Shown here in pieces: positions 45,825 through 57,220 of a stretch of 64,000 nt of DNA; the first letter of the stretch is position 1, and each line of letters starts with the position of its first letter. The notes below the pieces were generated by a model, which saw only the letters and a list, made by a program, of their open reading frames with translations, did no database searches and had not been told where the DNA came from. This stretch comes from Mytilus californianus. Taxonomy: Eukaryota > Mollusca > Bivalvia > Mytilida > Mytilidae. A program made the translations under genes and the position numbers. The stretch is taken from positions 21,147,732 through 21,211,731 of the forward strand of contig NW_026262668.1 of the NCBI RefSeq assembly GCF_021869535.1, written 5' to 3'.

Positions 45825-45965
45825 AATACAAAAAATACCGAGCTCCAAGGAAAATTCAAAATGAAAAGTTCCTTATCAAATGGCAAAATCAAAAGCTCAA
45901 CAACATCTAACGAAAGGATAACAACTGCCATATTCATGACTTGGTACAGGCATATGTAGGGAATT
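45825..45965 (-). repeat. Family C dispersed repeat
   Basis: ATACCGAGCTCCAAGGAAAA, TCAAATGGCAAAATCAAAAG and TGACTTGGTACAGGCATATG identify it. Confidence 0.85.
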
Positions 45966-46089
45966 TTATCAAACAAAATCCTTTCTTAAAACGTGGTACA
46001 GTTATATCCGTATTTAGATCATTCAAATAGGTTATTTCAATTAATCGTACAATTGTAATTTTATCAATTACATTTAAACTATTGAGTCG

Positions 46090-46625
46090 GACCAATCTCT
46101 GTCAGTGGCGTCACTGATGAGTCTTTTGTAGACGAAACGCGCGTCTGGCGCAAATACAAAATTTCAATCCTGGTATTTATGATGAGTTTATTTTCGACCA
46201 AGATGCATTTAGAGAGAGAAAAAAGACAAATCTTTCAAAATAAGATGATGTGTGCATTTCAGAATAATTTGGGTTACGGACTCATCTTTGGCAAAACCTT
46301 TCGGAATTTTGGGTCATCATTGCTTTTCAACTTCGTACCTTATTTGCCCCTTTTCACTTTTTTGATTCCAGCATCACTGATGAGTGTTTTGTAGACGAAA
46401 CGCGTGTCGGTCGTACACAATTATAATCCTGGTATATATATGATGAGTTTATACCAAGCTTATAATGTCGGGTGTTTCGTCTTTGTTAGATTCGTAAGTT
46501 GTGGACAAATCAACATCATTTCAAAGTTGGAGAGCATTGACACCCAAAATGTTAGAAAATGTTTGCCATATTCAGCTAATGCCATCTCTGTCAGACGTTT
46601 AGAATATAAAACTTATTGTTTCAAG
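46090..46625 (+). repeat. Cluster of family D pieces
   Basis: Two plus-oriented D cores (GACGAAACGCGCGTCTGGCG at about 46130 and GACGAAACGCGTGTCGGTCG at about 46395) each follow CACTGATGAGT and precede AATCCTGGTA. A third piece, in the opposite orientation, begins near GGAGAGCATTGACACCC at 46530. The 71-codon ORF here is repeat-derived. Confidence 0.75.
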
Positions 46626-46873
46626 TAATTCAAAACATTTATAATTCAAAATATTATAGAAATAACTATATCTATTTCATGTCTTCACAGAAGAAGACAT
46701 CATCGTGTATTGAACAATATATCGTCAACATGCTGTATGTCTGCATTGATAGTATCTGTGTCATTTCGTCTTCATAAAACCCATCATTGGTGCTCAAATC
46801 AATCAGCGGGAAGGCTGGAAGTTGAAGAGCACACAAAAAAAAAAGATAAATCAATAATTTGTTGACTACTTAC

Positions 46874-47120
46874 GTAAGTCTATTTCGATTTCTGTGTTTA
46901 TGCATGTCGTGCTGCCAGATAAAGTTTTGCAGTACTTCCATAAACCAGCATGATCAGTTCTATATATGATGCAGTTACTTCCAGAATAGCATGTTTCATT
47001 GTTTATTTCGATAAAATATGGAGTTGAAAATGCAATAACAATCATCAGGAATGCCACCAGTAACAAAATAAAAACAAGCAGTAACATCCTCTTGTTACAA
47101 GCCTTCATCATGCGAATAAA
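46874..47120 (-). CDS. Claudin/PMP22-like membrane protein, exon 1 (first coding)
   Basis: The coding part is 47111-46874 (79 codons plus one base). An acceptor (TTTTGTATTTTATAGCAG) just upstream implies an earlier non-coding exon, which I could not locate. The donor is ACTTAC followed by GTAAGTAG. Residues 9-30 form helix 1. The first extracellular loop follows, with FSTPYFIEIN, a two-Cys insert (ETCYSGSNC) and HAGLWKYCKTLSGSTTC, which is the claudin/PMP22/EMP signature GLW-x-x-C followed by a second Cys. Family members are tight-junction or myelin-type four-helix membrane proteins; the role here is unknown. With exons 2 and 3 the protein is 182 aa. Intron 1 is 40443-46873 (6.4 kb). A pseudogene of this exon is at 23.2 kb. 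Confidence 0.8.
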
Positions 47121-47737
47121 CTGCTATAAAATACAAAACAAATATTAAAAAATTTGATTTTCGTTTGAATTACATCTTGAAAGATAAGTGACACTGCTAT
47201 TGAAATATCGCTTAGGTCCTCTTTATCGAGTGTAACAAGCAGGGGTTTTGGAGGTCTGTTGTTGTTGCTTTTTTTTTGTAAATGTTTGCATGATGTTTTT
47301 ATATCTTTTGATTGAACTTGTTTTTCTGTACATGAAAATAACACTATACAAATTTTTTTTGTAGCATATTTCTAGATAAGATGTCGAAGTCAAAAAGTAA
47401 AAAAATTAATCATGGTTCTTTGACTAAAGTAGAAAATACGTCATAAATAGTATGAGAAAAATCGACAATTATGATACTTTTTGTGCAGACCATGATTGAT
47501 GGGTTAACAAGTGATAAGGATGTTATCTAGACGAGCGCGACGGACGAATGCAATTTACAAAGTGTTTATTTCGATCGTCAGAAATAGCTTATTCTCTAGA
47601 TCTTCTGTAAGCACAATTTAGAGTAAGGTATGTAGAAGGTAACTCCACAAATACTTAGGATATTATAATGTTGATGTCCAGGTATTTAACGGCCTTAATA
47701 ATACTGGAAATGTTAGTTTTTTTCTCTTTAACTTTTA
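47121..47737. other. Unassigned stretch upstream of the claudin-like gene
   Basis: Should contain intron 0 and perhaps the promoter if the first exon is close. No clear element is seen. Confidence 0.4.
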
Positions 47738-49945
47738 TTAAAGGACTCAAGATGCCATCACATTGCGTCCGTTGTCGTCCGTCGTCGTCCGTCCGATGTA
47801 AACTATTTAAACTTCTTCTCCTCTGAAACTACTGAACCAATTCCAACCAAACTTAAGCTGAATGAATCTTAGGGTATCTAGAATAAGGTAAGTTTTATTT
47901 TCTGTTTCGTCAAAAAAGCATGGCCGTCATGGCTAAAAAAAAGAACATTGGGATAAAATGCAGTTCTTGGCTTATATATCAAAAACTAAAGCATTTTGAG
48001 GAAATCTGACATGTGGTAAATAAAGGCAACAGTAGTATACCGCTGTTCGAAACTTATAAATCGATAGAGATAAAAACAAATCCGGGTTACAAACTGAATA
48101 TGGTAAAAATGTTCATTAGGTCAAGTTCTACTAGCCCTGAAATTTTTTGATGAATCTAACAATCCATTGTTGGGCTGCTGCCACTAAATTGGTAATTTTA
48201 AGGAAATTTTGCAGTTGTTGGTTATCATCTTGAATATTATTATAGATAAAGATAAACTGTAACAGCAAAAATGTGCAGCAAAAAAAGATCTACAAATAAG
48301 TTAATATGACCAAAATTGTCAATTGACCCCTTCAGGAGTTGTTGCCCTTTAAGGACAATTTTACACAATTTGTTTATCATGTTTTCTAACTTTAAAAAAT
48401 CTTCTCCTTTGAAACTACTGAACCAAATTAAACCAAGCTTTAGCTGAATGGTTATTAGGATATCTAGAATAAAGTTTGTGTTTTATGTTCTGTTTCCTCA
48501 GAAAACATGGCCGCCATGGCTAAAAATAGAACATAGGGTAAAATGCAGTTTTTGACTTATATCTCAAAACCAAAAGCATTTCGAGCAAATCAGACAAAAA
48601 GTTAAAGTATGTATTAGGTCAAAGTCTACCCGTCCTGAAATTATCAGCCAAATCGGGTATCAGATTTTTAGGTTATTGCCCCTGAATTGATGATCTAATG
48701 GACATTTTGCAGTTTTCGGTTATTATCTTGAATATTATTATAGATACAGATAAACTGTAAACAGCAAAAATGTTCAGAAAAGTATGATCTAAAAATAAGT
48801 TTATATGACCAAAATTGTAAATTGACCCCTTAAGGAGTTATTTCCCTATAAATAGATATTTGAAGATGTGGTATGAGTGCGCCTTCAACACGGAGCCTTG
48901 GCTCACACCGAACAGCAAGCTATAAAGGGCCCCAAAAATTACTAGTGTAAAACCATTCAAACAGGAAAACCAACGGTCCAATCTATATAAAAAACGAGAA
49001 ACGAGAAACACTTATGAACCACATCAACAAACGACAACCACTGAACATCAGGTTCCTGACTTAGGACAGGTGCAAACAAATTCAGCGGGTTTAAACGTTT
49101 TAATAGGCGCCAACATTCACCCTACCTGAAACAATAGTAACATCGAAAAAATAGTAACATCACAACATAGAAAGACACACTATAAAATATCAATTGAAAT
49201 GGCTTAACTCAATCAAAATAAATATTAACAAAAACAAGTGAACATACACTGAACCAATAGATTTGATCTATGACACATTGTAAATACAAAATTAATAAAA
49301 CAAGGGGGTTAGATGTAAAACAATATCAAAATGACAATCATAACCTTGGACAAAATGCGGCATAATAAAATAACGTACACAGATAAAAACAAAAAATTTT
49401 GTTGTAAGGTATACATGGAGTACGGAAATAATTTTGTTGTTCCTAGTACGAGAACAAAAGTGAAAATTTATCGTCATACTAAACACTTATCAAAGGTGAT
49501 ATACATTTAAAATAGTGAGAATAGATATTACACTGAATAAGTCAACATTAAATAACAGAATACATTACAAATTGTATCAAAAGGTCAAATTAACATTTTT
49601 TCACAATTTGTTCATCTAGTTTGCTCATTTTAAAAAATCTTCTCCTTTGAAACTGCTGAATCAATTTCCGCCAAACTTGGGCTGAATGAGTTTCAGAGTG
49701 TCTAGTATAAATTTTATATTGTATTTCCTTGTACGTCACGAAACATTGCCACTATGGCTAAAATGAAACATAGGGGTAAAATGTCTTTTTTTGCTTTTGA
49801 AGAAAATATGACAGATACAAAAACATTTAAATGGCATTTTTAAGCCACTCATTAATATATATTGAAAAAGCAAAAATAATCATTGATGAAAGATTTAAGC
49901 AAAAAATTACAGGTGAGCGATTCAGGCTCTTGAGAGCCTCTTGTT
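47738..49945 (+). repeat. Family E tandem repeat (~590-bp period), interrupted
   Basis: It begins AAGGACTCAAGATGCCATCA with CGTCCGTTGTCGTCCG. Units start around the CTTCTCCTTTGAAACTACTG block at 47814, 48404 and 49639. Each has a GGCCGCCATGGCTAAAAATA-type block, GACAAAATGCAGTTTT-like text and a CTTGAATATTATTATAGATA block. It closes with GGTGAGCGATTCAGGCTCTT. I recall this as a widespread bivalve repeat. A long family A copy splits the third unit. Confidence 0.75.
48853..49595 (-). repeat. Long-form family A copy inserted in family E
   Basis: Reverse-complement partner of 25456-26272 from GAAGATGTGGTATGAGTGCG through GGTTTAAACGTTTTAATAGG to TATCAAAAGGTCAAATTAAC. About 60 bp near the 5' end are missing (after ATGAGTGC). 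TAGATATT occurs at 48853 and at 49522 and may mark a duplication, but the second lies inside the A-like part. Confidence 0.8.
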
Positions 49946-50669
49946 ACGTATAAAAGGCATTTTCGTTGTAATGGTTTTAGCTAAAAACATTAAAAATGAA
50001 CAAATTTACCATAAGCATTTTCAATTCTTATATATACTTAGCAGTATAATTACAGCTTTTTCTTTCGGTGTTCTCTTTTTGATATTATTGATCATCTATC
50101 ACGACACCATTTAAGTTTAACCTGGTAAAATTTTATAGGCTGTTCAATTCAATGTTTTGTTTATTTGATATATATATGTTGTATAACTAACATTAAGTTG
50201 ACATGATAGTAGCATTATTCTGCGGCTTATCACGTTAATTCTTTCATACTCATGTACTATATGGATAATTATTAATGAATATAAATCTCCTAGGGTAGGT
50301 TGGGAGAGAGACTTGTTTAAATAGTACTGAGAACCTATGCAGCACTGATTGGTAGATAATGTATCTAATAAATATTTTTTTTATCATACGACTCAATACT
50401 AGGGTAAAGTAATAAAACAGAATGCACTTCAAATGTTTATCCGGATTTGAAAATTAACATGATCAAAATGACTATTGTAGTTGTTAATATCGAATCAGTA
50501 GTGTCTATGAACAAGGTAGTGAGTACGGCCCGCGTGGTGTCTTATGAATGTATATTCTGAAAGTTGTATAAGAACGATCTGATTTGTATTTTGATAAACG
50601 ATATAGTAAAGCTTCTATAAGTAAAACAGACATACATTTTATTAAAGAAATGCATTTACATTGAAATCA
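49946..50669. other. Unassigned stretch
   Basis: Nothing recognised. Confidence 0.5.
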
Positions 50670-51199
50670 ATTTTGTGTTTGCTAAAAGAGGGACGAAAGA
50701 TACCAGAGGGACAGTCAAACTCATAGATCGAAAACAAACTGACAACGCCATGGTCAAAAATAAAAAGACAAACAGACAAATAATAGTACAGATGACACAA
50801 CATAGAAAACTAAAGACTAAGCAACACGAACCCCACCAAAAACTGGGGGTGATCTCAGGTGCTCCGGAAGGATAAGCGGATCCTGCTCCACATGTGGCAC
50901 CCGTCGTGTTGCTTATGTTATTACAAATCCGGTAAATAGTCTAATTCGGTAAGTCACATTCGTGAAAAGAGGGGTATTGTAGTTACGACATAAGGAACAT
51001 ATCCGATATCATCTGTGAAACGGTTATTCCATAACGGTCAACCAACTCGTGATGGCGTCCGTAAAATTTACGAAGGGATGATTTCAACTTCACCATTTGG
51101 AATTCTTGGTTTCCTTGTGAGCAGCAATCCTCTATCAAGGAAATCATGATAGGAAACACAAGCCCGGGAATATCGTATCAATTGGGAGATATATACTCC

Positions 51200-53356
51200 T
51201 TATGCAGGCGCTGCTGGAATGTTGCTACATAGAAATGGAAAGTTCACAATTGGGAAGCTGAAATCATATCTTTTGTTGTAAAGTTTTGTTTTCAACCGAC
51301 CCTCATTGTCAACTTCTAGATGTAAGTCAAGATATGAGGCAGAATTAACTGTATCTGTAGTATCCTTTATCTCTAGTTCGATGGGATAGATTCGTTCAAC
51401 ATAGTCACCAAATTTTGTATTATTTAGTGAGAGAACATCATCTATATAGCGGAACGTAGAGTTAAAGGATATTGCTAACTTCTTATCTTTCTTCCTAAGA
51501 AGTTCCTGTATGAAGCCAGCCTCATAATAATAAAGAAACAAGTCGGCAAGAAGAGGGGCACAATTAGTTCCCATTGGAATTCCGACAGTCTGTTGAAAAA
51601 CACGTCCTCCAAACGTAACAAATATGTTGTCAATCAAGAAATCAAGCATCTTGATAATGTCAGTTTCAGAGAATTTTTTGTTTGAATCATAGTGATTCTT
51701 TACAAAGTAGTATTTATCCCTCCCCAAGACAAGATACTTGTATCTACGTTCGCCATTCTTTTTAATGAAACAAAGTAATACCAACTCTTTCAATTTTTCT
51801 TTTAGTTTGGAATGGGGAATACTTGTGTAAAGTGTAGAAAAGTCAAATGTTTTGATACTCTTGCAAGATGAGAGAGTCTTAGATTGTATGTACTCTAAAA
51901 GATCTTTGGAATTTTTTAGTATCCACATCTGATTCACGCCACCTCTAGAATAGGCAGTTTCACGATAACTTTGGAGCCCGGCTTTGATTGCTGATAAAAA
52001 AGATGTTAATAATTTAGAAAGAGGTTTCGTGGAGCACTTGGAAGACCCAGCAATATACTGTTGTTTGTAAGGACACTTATGTAGTTTAGGTATCCAATAC
52101 AGTGATGGAAGATCCAGTTCTTCATCCTTGGTTGAAATTCCAAAGGAACATAGAACAGACCTATGATTATCCATGATTTTCTCTTTGGTAAGTGTCGTGA
52201 GGGTATATGTTGAGTTTCCAGGTGAATTGTCAATACCTAATTCATTTATCAAGCAGTTTATGTAATGATATTTACACACAAAAACGATGTTGTTTGGGGC
52301 TTTATCTGCGGGGACAACAACATATTTGTCATGGAGGTAGGTCAAGTGTTTTGCAACATTTGGGTCTTTAAAAATTGATGTAGCGTGGGTATTGATATGC
52401 CCATTTAGTTTCTTAATTCGGATTTGTATCAACGACCTCACAGCCTTAATCCATTCGGAAAGAGTATCTACGTCTTCTTTCTCGCGTTTAGCCCATTGCC
52501 TAGCATAATCCTTGACTGAATCCATCAGTATTTTGAAGTTGTATTTCCAATTGATGAATTTAGGCTCACGCAATTTCGGACCTTTGGATAACAAATTTCG
52601 CAGGAAAGTGTTATTGACAATGTTGAGGTCTCCGGTAATAACGTGGCCAGCCGGATTATATGTGAATTGGGAACTAGCACAGGTGCAATCAGGAGGTTTA
52701 GACTTGAAGTCGTCAATGTTGAGATCCTGCAAAACGTGTTTGTAATTGAAAATTTTAGTTGCAATTGGTTTGGTATAGGAATAAGAAATTATTGGTACAG
52801 ACTGTTCTTTAAAATAAGGATGTATTTTCGACTGAACTAAATTATGATGAAGGATATTGCCTAAGTTGACGCCATCGAGACCTTTGTTGGCAAAGGAAAG
52901 TTTAAGAAAAGATCTTTTCTCTTTTTCATCTTTTCCAATGCGAACTGGTTTGAAAAGTCTGTGACTTGCAATATCCGAAATGATAGCTGTAAGTTTGTAT
53001 TGGTTTGAATTAGGGTTTGTAACAGTGGTTTCCAAACATAAATTGAACAGAGAATGAAGTTTTGAAAGGGGTAATGAATACAGTTTCGTGCGAATGTGAT
53101 GTATACCTAATGGCTTTTGTATAAATGGCAGCAAGTCATTAATAGAGACATCATGCAAAGTAGGTGATGTATAATGACGATGACCATGACTGCGTCTACG
53201 TCGAGGAGTAGAGTTGAAAATATTCATCACATTCACCGAGCAACAGGAAAGACTAGATAGAATACCTATACCATCATTTTTTTCATTGCAACCATATGGT
53301 GTTGCAGTTCCCAATTGCCGAATCCAGTAGTCCTCTTTTTGTCTACGAAGAGGCGT
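51200..53356 (-). pseudogene. Penelope-like reverse transcriptase (Naiad)
   Basis: Open for more than 700 codons. Numbering from the Met-position of the 704-residue frame (53314; a TTG, not a true start), the landmarks are the upstream RT motif YVVVPADKAPNNIVFV (331-346), YWIPKLHK (406-413), catalytic motif A FDFSTLYTSIP (490-500, Asp491), motif B GIPMGTNCAPLLADLFL (578-594), motif C FRYIDDV (621-627, Asp625-Asp626) and YLDLHLEVD (661-669). All three catalytic aspartates are present. The segment before 53314 continues from the nuclease without a frameshift (EDYWIRQLGTATPYGCN, the distal GIY-YIG motif). The frame ends at TAA 51200-51202. After it the same frame still reads GVYISQLIRYSRACVSYHDF, so the stop is premature. 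An 8-base loss near 51112 relative to the 26.3-kb copy then shifts the rest. Confidence 0.85.
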
Positions 53357-53359
53357 TTA

Positions 53360-53881
53360 AAGTTGAGGATTGTTAGTCTTGTGGTATATTTTTTCGATTA
53401 TACGAACTGTCATAGAAACGATGGAATGATCAGGTTAATTAAAATGCTGGTACAGAATGTCGTTTGCATTGAGGTTGATATCTGATCTATGGCCGCACAT
53501 ACGTTTGTTTAGCCTTCCTTTCGTTTCACCGACGGAAACCAATCCGCAAAGGTTACACTCTAATCCGTAGACGACATTTATAGATTTACAATTCAGATCA
53601 TCGTAACTTCTAGTAAAGTAAGACTTTTTAGTTAAATTGCTAGTGAATTGAGCGTCTGTTATTAAAATTTCACAAGTTTTGCAGCCATTAGTTCCACATT
53701 TCGAAATGAGACAGTGTTGTTCAGAGTCATCAAAATCCAAAATGTTTTTAAGGAGAACTGAACATGGCTGTGTATGTGTAATATTGCTATTGTAACTAGT
53801 ATGATGATCTGAATGAGTCATGTTTGGGATATTTGTCATGTCTCGTGATGAGGGGACAACTGCCTTATCAGACGACACCGT
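53360..53881 (-). pseudogene. GIY-YIG endonuclease domain, N-terminal part of the Naiad element
   Basis: Frame identical to the reverse transcriptase. Visible features are a CGTNGCKTC cysteine cluster, then NVVYGLECNLCGLVSVGETK, with VVY and VSVGE standing for the GIY and YIG elements and a CxxC between them, and GRLNKRMCGHR with the expected Arg and His. In the YIG position the usual Tyr is Ser. In-frame TAA codons at 53435-53437 and 53357-53359 separate this from the distal motif EDYWIRQL, whose Glu is the likely metal ligand. No ATG opens the frame, which follows a stop at 53882-53884, and the annotated beginning is a GTG, so the true N-terminus is unknown or spliced. Confidence 0.8.
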
Positions 53882-53960
53882 TTACCTGGTGACGTCTGTT
53901 TCGGACCTTTTTATACTGGGCAACTAAAATTCACCCCCTATACATATAAAAAAAAAAGTA

Positions 53961-54095
53961 AGATCACAAAAATACTGAAAACCGAGGAAAATTCAAAACG
54001 GAAAGTCCCTAATCAAATGGCAAAATGAAAAGCTCAAACACATCAAACGAATGGATAACAACTGTCATATTCCTAATGCAGGCTATTTCTTTATG
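53961..54095 (-). repeat. Family C dispersed repeat
   Basis: CCGAGGAAAATTCAAAACGG, AAGTCCCTAATCAAATGGCA and CAACTGTCATATTCCTAATG identify it. It abuts the 5' end of the Naiad element. A shorter, diverged, opposite-strand piece is at about 54210-54285 (GTCGAGCGTTTGGTTTTGTC). Confidence 0.8.
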
Positions 54096-54289
54096 TGTGA
54101 TCCACTGTCTTTTTTACTTGATTTAGACGTACTATGATGATTGTTGTCATCAGACGAATTAACAATAGCAACTGTACAGCGACTTGGATAATGTTGTTTG
54201 TTTATACAGTCGAGCGTTTGGTTTTGTCAGTTTTGTAGAATTCTCTCTTTTTTAATTTATCTTGGAATGTGGTACTCCTGTTGTCAATT

Positions 54290-56079
54290 CATTTACACAA
54301 AACATGTAGCTAGGTTATTGGCAGTGAGCTTTTCCATTTATATCCAACTTGTGAAATGTTTTGTTGTTTTTTTATTTTATTGTTTTCGTTTTAATGTCAC
54401 GAAATATAACGTTCAAGATTTGACTTTTCTTAATCAAACATTAATACAATCAATACATTTTAACTTTGAAAATAGAGCGGTATAATTATATAGCAATAAA
54501 AAAATTTAGAACGGCAAAACTGTAACATCAAGTTGGATGGTTATGAACTGAAAAATTAATATATTTATACATCTGCAACTAAGGCACAATTGATTCCTTA
54601 AGTTGAAATAATTAATTTTAGATGTATAATAGCTTATAATTGCCTTATTCTTGGTTATAGATTATATTTAACAGCTATGATTGAATATACCATCTGACAA
54701 GAATCAACCTGTAACAGATGAATAACATTTTAAGTTTTATTCAATATTTATTAATTTGTTGGATGTCCAAATATAGATGTAAACCATGTAGATACAATCA
54801 TTTCCAAAGATTAAAGAAAAGAACAGACAAAATAATATCTCTATGGAATTCTCTTGATGTATTGTCAAAACGTAAAATGGGCAGGCGTTTTACCAGAAAT
54901 GGTTGAGCTAGAGAATTTGTAAGAAGAAGGGGATTTTATACATTCTCAAATATATAATTCACAATTATTCTTTAGATCACAATATATGTATTGCAGTTTG
55001 AATAATCTATTAAAATTAGAGATCTCATACATTTGGACGTAACTTTATCAGTGTTTAGAGGTAGGGGCACGGTTGTTTTTTTGTTTTGTTTTGTTTTTTT
55101 TTTGTTATGTTAGTGTATATGGATATCTAATTAGTTATAAAATATGATTTGAATGAAGTTTCGTTAAAGTATGGAGGCACTCATTTGATAAAAGTTTAAT
55201 GTTCATTTTCTAGTACTGCATGGGTGGTAGCTTGGGGCTACTACTACCAGCTTGATTGTCAGTGCATCTGTAATGACATTATTCATAACAAACTTTTCTT
55301 AACTGTTGTCGATAAATTTCTAAATTATTTTGAAACTTAGGTTCCAATTCCCAAAGGTGAAGCTGATCTTAGAAGGGTCTAATTATTCTTTTAATTTCTT
55401 CCCACTTTGATTATAAAGCTCCCAATATTTTCACGTTTCTATAAATTTTTTAATTTCAATGTTTTGGTATGAGTTCTTTTGATGAAGGTCAAATTTGAAA
55501 ATGCATCTTTCGGACACACTACATTTATTAAAAGTTTTTTTTTTTTAATAGTCCTACCGTACAAAATACTTGTTTTCAAATCAAAAATCACCTACATGTA
55601 CATATATACAAATTATTCAATACTACAATATTGTACAATTGACGTATATGTATATTTGAATTTATTAAAAAAATATTCTCTTGTAATAAGTTTTTGTAAT
55701 ATTTTCAATCTTTTTATTGTGAGTTTACATTCACTAACATATTTCAAATCATAAAAAATCACATTTAATTTTTTGATGCGAATCACAAATTTTTTAATGG
55801 TCTTTGATTTAACGATTTCTTCAACAATAATACAATTTAAGTTTAAATGACCTTACGGAATGTTGATCACGAGAATTAACAGTATTTTCCAGGTTTGAAT
55901 TAAGTATGTCATCTACGAAAACAGAAAACATAACTAGTTGCATATCAGTTATCTGCTCTAATGCTGTCCATTTTCTTCTACTTTGACGGATTTGTAGACA
56001 AATATCTTTATGAGAATAAACATAGATTTCGTTCTGATAGTCATGTTCTTCCGAATGGCGTGGATGAGAGCAGCTGTAT
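54290..56079. other. Unassigned stretch
   Basis: AT-rich. The 62-, 91- and 95-codon ORFs here have no recognisable domains. Confidence 0.45.
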
Positions 56080-56145
56080 ATCACCGTACGGCCTTCAATA
56101 ATGCCCAAATCCCATATCGTATTGCAAGCTGTAAAAGCCTGCGAC
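56080..56145 (-). repeat. Short family A fragment
   Basis: CACCGTACGGCCTTCAATAA, CCCATATCGTATTGCAAGC and TAAAAGCCTGCGACATG match the middle of family A. The overlapping 108-codon minus-strand ORF (55821-56147) is therefore partly repeat-derived. Confidence 0.65.
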
Positions 56146-57097
56146 ATGCCATATTGTGAAACATGCTTGTTTTCTACATCCTCAATTTTTTTAAATAAAA
56201 GAATAAGCTGTTCAACAGGAACTAACTTATAAATATAATCAACGGTTTTAGAAGTTTATTGTGTGCATTAAATATAGTGTATGGGATCATCATTTAGTTA
56301 TTAATAAATACCTTATTGGTAATGTGACGGAAAATTATAATGTAGAATTAACTCCAGAAGATGCAAAGAAAATGTAATCCGAAAAGATAATTAGGATAAA
56401 TGAATATACTCAAGATAACTGAAATCCTTTTAAATAAATGATTTGGAAAACACCTCAATGATTCATTAAGAACGTAAGATCCTCTTTTAGAAATCAACCA
56501 ATAAATAAAGTCCGTAACAGACAGGTGAGTTTATATATAAAACCCGGATCTTATTTAATGGGCACTTTAACGAAACGCAAAGTGTTCTGTGCCCATTAAT
56601 ATAAATTTATGCAATATTTGTTTACTGATGTTAAAATCTAGTTCAAAAATCAGAAAGTACAAATGCAGGTAACAAATAAAAAAATGAAGGAATGATAATC
56701 CAGGGAACTAACATATGTTTAACCATCAATCAATTTTTCCGGATTTGAAAATTGCAGTTTATCCCAAATTATAAATTAAAGTACAGATGCTTTCTTATAA
56801 AGAAACCAATCAGGGTTTCTGTGGTATCTGATAATCCGAGGTCAAGGCCATTTCGCAATAATAACAACTCGCATTCTGATATCAGTTACAGATATATGTA
56901 TTATGTTACCATGGAAATCGCAATAATTAATCTGTTAGTTTGTTTTGTTATGTTAAAATTGCTATAAAAAAAGTTCACAATAATTTGCATGAAAATACGA
57001 ATATTGTTTTGATTGAAATTTGCTGTTATAAGATTTTAGAAATCATTTCAAATTAAGAAATATATCTCTCTCATGCAAAACTCTGATTACTTATAAA
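56146..57097. other. Unassigned stretch with a short palindrome
   Basis: A palindrome at about 56553-56599 (TTAATGGGCAC and GTGCCCATTAA) is the only structure noted. Confidence 0.5.
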
Positions 57098-57220
57098 AAT
57101 AAGGAGATGTAGTATGATTGCCAATGAGACAACAGTCCACCAAAGTTCAAATGAAGTGGATGTAAGCTGCCTTCAAAAATGAGAAAACTCATACCGTATA
57201 GTCAAGAATTGAGAAAATAA
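57098..57220 (-). repeat. Family A fragment, 5' part
   Basis: AAGGAGATGTAGTATGATTG, CCAATGAGACAACAGTCCAC and CTCATACCGTATAGTC identify it. Confidence 0.8.

Larger units (their letters stand above)
50670..53960 (-). mobile_element. Naiad-type Penelope-like retroelement, nearly full length
   Basis: Read on the minus strand the order is: short leader (53885-53960), GIY-YIG endonuclease, reverse transcriptase, then a ~500-bp 3' tail containing TCCGGAGCACCTGAGATCAC and GTTCGTGTTGCTTAGTC. The nuclease lies N-terminal to the reverse transcriptase, and both are in one frame. That order defines the permuted Naiad clade of Penelope-like elements, rather than the usual C-terminal nuclease. Three in-frame TAA codons and one 8-base deletion are the lesions I found, so it is a recently dead copy. 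Exact termini are not determined. Confidence 0.85.

Noticed and set aside
55821-56147. 108-codon minus-strand ORF, possibly an exon
   Set aside because: Its start overlaps a family A fragment and the rest has no recognised domain or clear splice sites.
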